A stretch of DNA of 64,000 nt from Micromonospora sp. WMMD961 (GTDB taxonomy: Bacteria; Actinomycetota; Actinomycetes; Mycobacteriales; Micromonosporaceae): the NCBI RefSeq assembly GCF_029626145.1, contig NZ_JARUBJ010000002.1:1704501-1768500 (forward strand), read 5' to 3'. Shown piece after piece: positions 58,102-64,000 of the stretch. The position numbers and the translations under genes were made by a program. Position 1 is the first letter of the stretch. Every line of letters begins with the position of its first letter. Below the pieces are notes generated by a model that saw nothing but the letters and a program-made list of their open reading frames with translations, was not told the DNA's origin and ran no database searches.

Positions 58102-58542
58102 CTACTGCCAGGAGTCGTTGAACCGGCCGAGCAGCCGGGCGAACTCCTCGACGTCCCGGTCCGGCCAGCCGTCCAGCGCGCGCAGGAACTCGCCCAGTCG
58201 GGCGGACCTGGCCACGTCGAAACGACGCTGCCCCTCCTCGGTGAGGCTGATCTGCGCGGCCCGCCGATCACTCGGATCGGGGTCGCGGTAGACCAGGCCC
58301 AGGACCTCCAGGGCGTTGATCTGCCGACTCAACGTCCCCTTGCCCACACCGAGCCGCGCCGCCAACTCGGTCAACCGGATCGACCCACTACGCCGCAACC
58401 AGAGCAACAAACCGTAGGTGTTCGGCTCCAGGGTCGGGTGCACCTCGCGGGCGATCTCCCAGGAGACCGCCCGCCCACGACGCAGCAGGGCGGTCAACTC
58501 GTGCTCGACCGCCCTGATCGGTTCCGGCAGGTGCTCGTCCAC
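58102..58542 (-). CDS. MarR-family regulator
   Basis: 146 aa. Winged helix IRLTELAARLGVGKGTLSRQ, then LEVLGLVYRDPDPSDRRAAQISLTEEG (the wing with DxRxxxxxLT), flanked by dimerisation helices. It very likely represses the MFS-USP operon through the paired operators. GTG lies 7 bases after TAGTCT, which shares its first three bases with the stop codon of the upstream PhoD-like gene. Confidence 0.93.
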   Translation of the reverse strand: MDEHLPEPIRAVEHELTALLRRGRAVSWEIAREVHPTLEPNTYGLLLWLRRSGSIRLTELAARLGVGKGTLSRQINALEVLGLVYRDPDPSDRRAAQISLTEEGQRRFDVARSARLGEFLRALDGWPDRDVEEFARLLGRFNDSWQ

Positions 58543-58549
58543 GGCGTAG

Positions 58550-58555
58550 AGACTA
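58550..58555 (-). promoter_or_regulatory. -10 box TAGTCT of marR, overlapping the PhoD stop
   Basis: On the minus strand the TAG stop of the PhoD-like gene (58555-58553) is the first half of TAGTCT. CTACGCC and the marR GTG follow. Confidence 0.55.
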
Positions 58556-60277
58556 CGGCGAGGTAGGCGGGGAGGCCGAGAGTCGACGCCGCATCACTGC
58601 GCGCAGGTGCCCGTCCTTCGTGGTGCCCTCGATGACCACGTCCGCCCCGCGCCCCCGATGCGTCAGGGTGGCGACCGCGTTGCCGAAGTAGGGCCCGGCC
58701 AGCTTGCGCCAACGCACCCCCGGCCGGCGCACACCGGCGGAGCGAGCCAGCGCCCGGGTGGCACCGGCCGGACCAGCCGACCAGCCCAGGCGCATCAGCG
58801 GACGAATGCCGGCCGGCACCTGGTTGTGGATCGGTGAACAGGTGAGCTGGTGCACGGGCGTGACCACCGCCGGGTCGCCGAACCGGGCCCGGGCCACGTA
58901 CGAGTGGTGCACGTCCCCGGAGAGCACGCTGATCGACGCCGGAGGGGCGTACGCCGGACCGGCGCCGACCCGCGCGCCGGACTCCCTCGGGGTGCCGGTG
59001 CCGATCCGGGCGAACGTCTCCGCGAGCCCCTCGAAGGAACGCCGGAACGCCGCCCAGTGCTCCAGGTCCAGTGCGCGGCGCAGCTTCTCCGCCCCGCGCG
59101 CCACCCAGGGGCGGGGCGAATCCGCCAGCTTCTCGTTCCACGCCTCGATGTGGTGGATGCCCTGCGGCAGCAACCAGGGCAGCGAGGCGCCGACCACCAG
59201 GTGGTCGTAGACCCCGTGCGCCTGGTCCAGGAACCAGGACCACTCGCCCGGCGGCAGCATCGCCCGGCTGCCCGGGTCGAGCACCCGACTGCACCGGTTG
59301 TCGAGCATGACCAGGCGGGTGCGGCCCAGGTCCAGTGCGTAACTCCACTGGTACTGCACCGCGCGCCAACGCTCGGTGTCGTGCGCCACGTCCGACTCCT
59401 GGTCGACCCGGTGCCCGAACTCGCGCAGCACACCTGTCGCGTCCTCGGCGGCGGCGACCTTCGCGAAGACCGGGTCGGCGACGATCTCGTCGGGAGAGAG
59501 GTTGCCCAGGTGCTGGTAGACCCAGTACGAGGCAAGCCCGCTGCCGATCCGCTCCTGCCACCACGGCTGCTCGCGGACCTCCGAACGCCATGCCGCCGAG
59601 GTGTTCCAGTCGTCGATGATCTCGTGATCATCGAAGATCATCACGCTCGGTACGGTGGAGAGCAGCCAGCGGATCTCCGGGTCACGCCAGGACTCCAGGT
59701 AGAGCTTGGTGTACTCGTCGAAGCTGACCACCTGGTCGGCCGGGGCGCCCTTGGGACGCCGTCGCCGCCGACGCAGCAACCGGCGCACCGTGGGTGAGGT
59801 GACGTCGGCGTAGACCTGGTCACCGAGCAGCACCAACAGGTCCGGAGGCGGGTTCGACTCCGGGTCGGCCATCATCCGCCGGGCGTACGCGTCCAGCGCG
59901 TCCGGTGGCAGCTTGCGGGTCGTGGCGTGCTGGGTGGTCTCCCGGCACGAGCCGAAGATCAGGCTGACCGGCTGGTCCCGGTCGTCGGCGGCCCGGGTGC
60001 GGATCACGCTCGGCGGGAAGCCGCTGCTCGGCACCGGCCAGACCAGCTCGTCGTCGACCAGCACCTCGTAGGTGGTCGCACTGTCCGGGGTGAGTCCCTC
60101 CACGATCACGAGCGCGTAGTGGTGGTCGTACGCCGAGAAGGTGGGCGCGGTGCCGGTGGCGCCGCCCGCGGTGCGGACGGTGACCACGGCGGGCGCGGCG
60201 GTCTCCACCCAGATGGTCGCTCGGGTGTCCACCACTCGCCGCAGGAGTGGGCCGATGAGGAGGTGGGCGGCGGGCAT
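58553..60277 (-). CDS. PhoD-like alkaline phosphatase/phosphodiesterase
   Basis: 574 aa. Metallophosphoesterase of the PhoD type: an N-terminal Ig-like domain (about 1-90), then FGSCRETTQ, LLVLLGDQVYADVTSP, MIFDDHEIIDDWNTS and the late VLSGDVHHSYVARARF, which hold metal-binding Asp/His residues. No Tat or Sec signal is seen at the chosen ATG (MPAAHLLIGPLLRR), so it may act in the cytoplasm, unlike secreted PhoD. The ATG at 60277 follows TAGGCT by 7 bases. Divergent from ftsY across a tandem-repeat array. Confidence 0.9.
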   Translation of the reverse strand: MPAAHLLIGPLLRRVVDTRATIWVETAAPAVVTVRTAGGATGTAPTFSAYDHHYALVIVEGLTPDSATTYEVLVDDELVWPVPSSGFPPSVIRTRAADDRDQPVSLIFGSCRETTQHATTRKLPPDALDAYARRMMADPESNPPPDLLVLLGDQVYADVTSPTVRRLLRRRRRRPKGAPADQVVSFDEYTKLYLESWRDPEIRWLLSTVPSVMIFDDHEIIDDWNTSAAWRSEVREQPWWQERIGSGLASYWVYQHLGNLSPDEIVADPVFAKVAAAEDATGVLREFGHRVDQESDVAHDTERWRAVQYQWSYALDLGRTRLVMLDNRCSRVLDPGSRAMLPPGEWSWFLDQAHGVYDHLVVGASLPWLLPQGIHHIEAWNEKLADSPRPWVARGAEKLRRALDLEHWAAFRRSFEGLAETFARIGTGTPRESGARVGAGPAYAPPASISVLSGDVHHSYVARARFGDPAVVTPVHQLTCSPIHNQVPAGIRPLMRLGWSAGPAGATRALARSAGVRRPGVRWRKLAGPYFGNAVATLTHRGRGADVVIEGTTKDGHLRAVMRRRLSASPPTSP

Positions 60278-60284
60278 GCGGCCG

Positions 60285-60290
60285 AGCCTA
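60285..60290 (-). promoter_or_regulatory. -10 box TAGGCT of a leaderless transcript (PhoD-like gene)
   Basis: On the minus strand TAGGCT, 7 bases, then the ATG at 60277. Confidence 0.5.
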
Positions 60291-60315
60291 CCGCCGGTTT
60301 CCTGCGCCGGCCGGG

Positions 60316-60465
60316 GGCGGTGGCTGAGACCCCCGGCACCGCTCGGGGGTGCGGTCGCTGAGACCCCCGGCACCGCTCGGGGGTGCGGTCGCTGAGACCC
60401 CCGGCACCGCTCGGGGGGTGCGGTGGCTGAGACCCCCGGCACCGCTCGGGGTGCGGTGGCTGGGA
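60316..60465. repeat. Tandem array of a 33-35-bp hairpin unit
   Basis: Four nearly identical units plus a partial fifth (boundaries near 60316, 60350, 60384, 60419, 60452). Each contains TGAGACCCCCGGCACCGCTC and an inverted pair ACCCCCG / CGGGGGT with an 8-base loop. The G-run at the unit end varies between 4 and 6, consistent with replication slippage. The array fills most of the divergent gap between the PhoD-like gene and ftsY. There are no spacers, so it is not a CRISPR. Confidence 0.9.
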
Positions 60466-60484
60466 CGCGGTCGCCCGCATCTGA

Positions 60485-60490
60485 CAGGAT
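60485..60490 (+). promoter_or_regulatory. -10 box CAGGAT of a leaderless transcript (ftsY)
   Basis: CAGGAT is followed by 6 bases and the ATG at 60497, right after the repeat array. Confidence 0.45.
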
Positions 60491-60496
60491 TCCGGC

Positions 60497-61678
60497 ATGG
60501 CCGAATATCTCGTCCTCGCTCTGGTCCTGCTCGGTGTGCTGATCGCCGGCACAGTCGGGCTGGTCGTGCCGCGATTGCGGCGGCGACCCGAGCCCCCGTT
60601 GCCGCGCACGGAGGTCGACACCAGGGCAGAGGAGGATCTCGCCGGCCCGCCGGTCGAGGCACCGGAGTCCGATCTGTCCACCGGTGTCCTGGTCGAGCCG
60701 CCGCCGGTGGTCGAGGCACCCGTCGAGGTGCCCGAGCCGACCGCCGGGCGGCTGGTCCGGCTCCGCTCGCGGCTGTCCCGCTCGCAGAACGTCTTCGGCA
60801 AGGGCCTGCTCGGCCTGCTCGCCCGCGACCACCTCGACGAGGACGTCTGGGAGGAGATCGAGGACAGCTTGATCACCGCCGACGTCGGCGTCGACGCCAC
60901 CCGCGACATCGTCGACCGGCTCCGGGAACGCACCCGGGTGCTCGGCACCCGCTCGGCCTCCGAGCTGCGGGCACTGCTCGCCGCCGAGCTGGTCAACGCG
61001 CTCGACCCGAGCATGGACCGGTCGTTGCGGACCGCGCCGAAGGAGGGCGTGCCGGCGGTGGTCCTGGTCGTCGGCGTCAACGGCGCCGGCAAGACCACCA
61101 CCTGCGGCAAGATCGCCCGGGTGCTGGTCGCCGACGGCCGCAGCGTGCTGCTCGGCGCCGCGGACACCTTCCGCGCCGCCGCCGCCGACCAGCTGGAGAC
61201 CTGGGGCTCGCGGGTTGGGGCGGAGACCGTCCGGGGGCCCGAGGCCGCCGACCCGGCCAGTGTCGCCTTCGACGCGGTCAAGCGCGGCATCGACACCGGC
61301 GTGGACACCGTGCTCATCGACACCGCCGGCCGACTGCAGAACAAGGTCGGCCTGATGGACGAGCTGGGCAAGGTCAAGCGCGTGGTGGAGAAGCAGGGCC
61401 CGATCGACGAGACACTGCTCATCCTGGACGCCACCACCGGCCAGAACGGCCTGGAGCAGGCCCGGGTCTTCACCGAGGTGGTCAACGTGACAGGCGTCGT
61501 GCTGACCAAGCTCGACGGCACCGCGAAGGGCGGCATCGTGATCGCGGTGCAGCGCAAGCTCGGCATCCCCGTGAAGCTGGTCGGCCTCGGTGAGGGCAAG
61601 GACGACCTGGCCCCGTTCGACCCGGCGCAGTTCGTCGACGCGTTGCTGGGGACCGAGGCCACCGGACGGGACGCGTAG
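60497..61678 (+). CDS. ftsY: Signal recognition particle receptor FtsY
   Basis: 393 aa. GTPase that docks SRP-ribosome complexes at the membrane. An N-terminal hydrophobic anchor (about 4-24, EYLVLALVLLGVLIAGTV) and an acidic Pro/Glu-rich A region (25-90) precede the NG domain: GVNGAGKTTTCGK (G1), DTFRAAAADQLE (G2), DTAGRLQNK (G3), TKLDGTAKGG (G4), GLGEGKDDLAPFD (G5/closing loop). The anchor type is typical of actinobacteria. No Shine-Dalgarno; leaderless start likely. Confidence 0.96.
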   Translation: MAEYLVLALVLLGVLIAGTVGLVVPRLRRRPEPPLPRTEVDTRAEEDLAGPPVEAPESDLSTGVLVEPPPVVEAPVEVPEPTAGRLVRLRSRLSRSQNVFGKGLLGLLARDHLDEDVWEEIEDSLITADVGVDATRDIVDRLRERTRVLGTRSASELRALLAAELVNALDPSMDRSLRTAPKEGVPAVVLVVGVNGAGKTTTCGKIARVLVADGRSVLLGAADTFRAAAADQLETWGSRVGAETVRGPEAADPASVAFDAVKRGIDTGVDTVLIDTAGRLQNKVGLMDELGKVKRVVEKQGPIDETLLILDATTGQNGLEQARVFTEVVNVTGVVLTKLDGTAKGGIVIAVQRKLGIPVKLVGLGEGKDDLAPFDPAQFVDALLGTEATGRDA

Positions 61679-61759
61679 TCTCGGGTGTCCAGTGACAACC
61701 GCGCGTACGCGGGCTGGCGTGAACCCGGCCACCCTTCGCAGCGCCTCGGGAGACCGTAC

Positions 61760-62548
61760 GTGACTTCGCAGGAGATCCCGCTGCACGGCGGCAACGTGAG
61801 CACCGTCGTGCGCGTCGGTGACACGGTCCGCCGCAACGCCGGGCCGTGGACACCGTCCGTGCACGCCCTGCTGCGCCACCTGGAGTACGTGGGATTCACC
61901 GGTGCCCCGAGAGCGCTCGGCATGGACGAGCGCAACCGTGAGGTGCTGTCGTACCTGGAGGGGGAGTGTGGGGAATACCCGCTCGCCCCGCACTGGGTGA
62001 CCGACGAGGCGCTGGTGACCGTCGCCACCATGCTGCGAATGTTCCACGACGCGCAGTACGGCTTCACCCCGCCGCAGGGGGCGGTCTGGCGCTCGTTCGG
62101 CCCGCCGCCGCCGGACACCGAGGTGATCTGCCACCACGACGCCGCGCCGCACAACGTGATCTGGCGGCCGGACGGCACCCTCGGGCTGATCGACTTCGAC
62201 CTCGCCTCGCCCGGCGCACGGATCTACGACGTGGCGTACGCGGCCTGGACCTGGGTGCCGATCTTCGCGGACCGGGACTCGATCACGCTGGGCTGGAAGC
62301 ACCCGGACCGGCCGCGCCGGCTCCGGCTCTTCGCCGACGCGTACGGGCTGATCCCTCGGGACCGACACCGGCTGATCCGGACCATCCGCAAGCGGATCGT
62401 GGACCACGTCGAGGGCATCCGTCGGATGGCCGCCGCCGGTGAGCCGGCGTTCGTCCGGATCGTGCACAAGGGCCACCTCCGCCGACCGATGCGCGATCTG
62501 CGGCTGCTCGACTACGAGCGGCACGCGCTGGAGAACGCCCTCCGCTGA
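61760..62548 (+). CDS. Aminoglycoside-phosphotransferase-fold (APH) family protein
   Basis: 262 aa. Kinase-like fold. IPLHGGNVSTVVRVGDTVRR is the nucleotide-binding N-lobe. The catalytic loop ICHHDAAPHNVIWRPDG and the metal Asp in LGLIDFDLASPGARIYD match the APH pattern (H-x-D-x4-N). These chromosomal actinobacterial proteins are usually not resistance enzymes; substrate unknown. GTG at 61760 is chosen for SD GGGAGA and family N-terminus; an upstream GTG at 61685 (7 bases after the ftsY stop) is the alternative. Confidence 0.85.
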   Translation: MTSQEIPLHGGNVSTVVRVGDTVRRNAGPWTPSVHALLRHLEYVGFTGAPRALGMDERNREVLSYLEGECGEYPLAPHWVTDEALVTVATMLRMFHDAQYGFTPPQGAVWRSFGPPPPDTEVICHHDAAPHNVIWRPDGTLGLIDFDLASPGARIYDVAYAAWTWVPIFADRDSITLGWKHPDRPRRLRLFADAYGLIPRDRHRLIRTIRKRIVDHVEGIRRMAAAGEPAFVRIVHKGHLRRPMRDLRLLDYERHALENALR

Positions 62549-62553
62549 GCGTC

Positions 62554-62598
62554 GACCGGTCGATGCTCGGACGGTTCCGTCGGGCGGACCGGTCGATG
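62554..62598. repeat. 12-bp direct repeat GACCGGTCGATG upstream of amt
   Basis: Copies at 62554-62565 and 62587-62598, 33 bases apart (three helical turns). The first is centred on CGACCGGTCG, a perfect palindrome. Possibly regulatory. Confidence 0.45.
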
Positions 62599-62674
62599 GT
62601 TCGGGCCGGTCAGCCATCGACGTCCGCCGTACGGTCGATCCACTACCGTCCATGCTGCCGAGTGTGCGGAGTTC

Positions 62675-62711
62675 GTGACACGTACGAAACAACCCGTCAC
62701 CAACCGGAAAC
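62675..62711 (+). promoter_or_regulatory. GlnR-type double box upstream of amt
   Basis: GTGAC-N6-GAAAC-N5-GTCAC-N6-GAAAC matches, from recall, the gTnAC-n6-GaAAC nitrogen-regulator consensus of actinobacteria in two consecutive sites. It lies 114 bases before the amt start. Confidence 0.75.
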
Positions 62712-62824
62712 GCGCACGGGACCTTGGGTGAAACAGCCGGCAACAAAGCTTCCGCGCAACCGGCCTACGGGCGACGCTGCCCCGGAAAGCCGCGAAGGAG
62801 GACTTCACCCTTTAGGAGGCCAGC

Positions 62825-64000
<1,176 letters not shown>

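Noticed and set aside
60316..60465. CRISPR array
   Set aside because: Units are contiguous with no unique spacers and no cas genes nearby.
58553..62746. 1397-codon minus-strand frame through the PhoD-like gene, ftsY and the APH gene
   Set aside because: Only the last 574 codons match PhoD; the rest is antisense to ftsY and passes through the hairpin array by chance.

Overview
The window is a chromosomal segment of very high G+C DNA with GTG starts, actinobacterial gene families (NdgR, DUF397/XRE pairs, HU with a lysine tail, MutT1, CofC, DUF3515) and intergenic repeats that point to Micromonosporaceae, probably Micromonospora or a close relative. The genus call is inference from gene content and repeat style. 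No phage, CRISPR array, rRNA operon or intact insertion sequence was seen.

Layout. 1-3.4 kb holds a MoxR/DUF58/VWA operon, followed by an HtrA-like protease, a small membrane protein, a 161-bp MITE-like element and an ArfB-type peptidyl-tRNA hydrolase. 5.5-9.7 kb holds an aldo-keto reductase with its likely TetR regulator, a conserved actinobacterial protein and a proline-rich surface protein. 9.9-15.2 kb holds a FAH-family hydrolase, tRNA-Gln, two identical tRNA-Glu genes, ndgR facing leuCD, and the HU gene. 15.3-22.1 kb holds a membrane-anchored EEP phosphatase facing a three-gene polyphosphate operon (ppk1, CYTH-CHAD, mutT1). 22.1-28.1 kb holds a small OB-like protein, cofC, plsC-gpsA, a transsulfuration-type PLP enzyme, a HemK-like methyltransferase and a ROK kinase. 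28.2-29.8 kb is an XRE/DUF397 island. 30-45.5 kb is the housekeeping block ddl, lrp-DUF3515, thiL, GNAT, rpmB, DAK-recG, LPXTG protein, rsmD-coaD, a DivIVA-like coiled-coil gene, DUF177-rpmF-plsX-rnc-mutM. 45.7-50.7 kb is an MMPL transporter, a GH114-like lipoprotein, a CAP-domain protein and a 64-aa coiled-coil protein. 51-64 kb is smc-HAD, a MarR/MFS/USP/DinB cluster, a PhoD-like phosphatase, ftsY, a phosphotransferase-fold protein and the start of amt behind a GlnR-type box.

The order FAH..leuCD-hup-mutT1-ppk1-cofC-gpsA-ddl..thiL..recG..rsmD-coaD..rnc-mutM..smc-ftsY-amt matches, from memory, the conserved block of Mycobacterium tuberculosis and Streptomyces. Differences seen here are a CYTH-CHAD gene between ppk1 and mutT1, no gltX beside the FAH gene, no acylphosphatase before smc, and several inserted surface or transport genes.

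The most striking recurring signal is in gene starts. At least 15 start codons sit exactly 6-8 bases downstream of a TAnnnT-like -10 box, so their mRNAs are probably leaderless. In several places (rsmD, the MMPL gene, ddl, less surely thiL) the first start after such a box opens a 6- or 16-codon mini-ORF whose TGA overlaps the GTG of the real gene as GTGA. This looks like a repeated translational-coupling design. Other non-coding structure: a 34-bp hairpin tandem array between the PhoD-like gene and ftsY, a paired MarR operator, a two-copy palindromic repeat family, and a C-rich tract able to form G-quadruplexes on the other strand.
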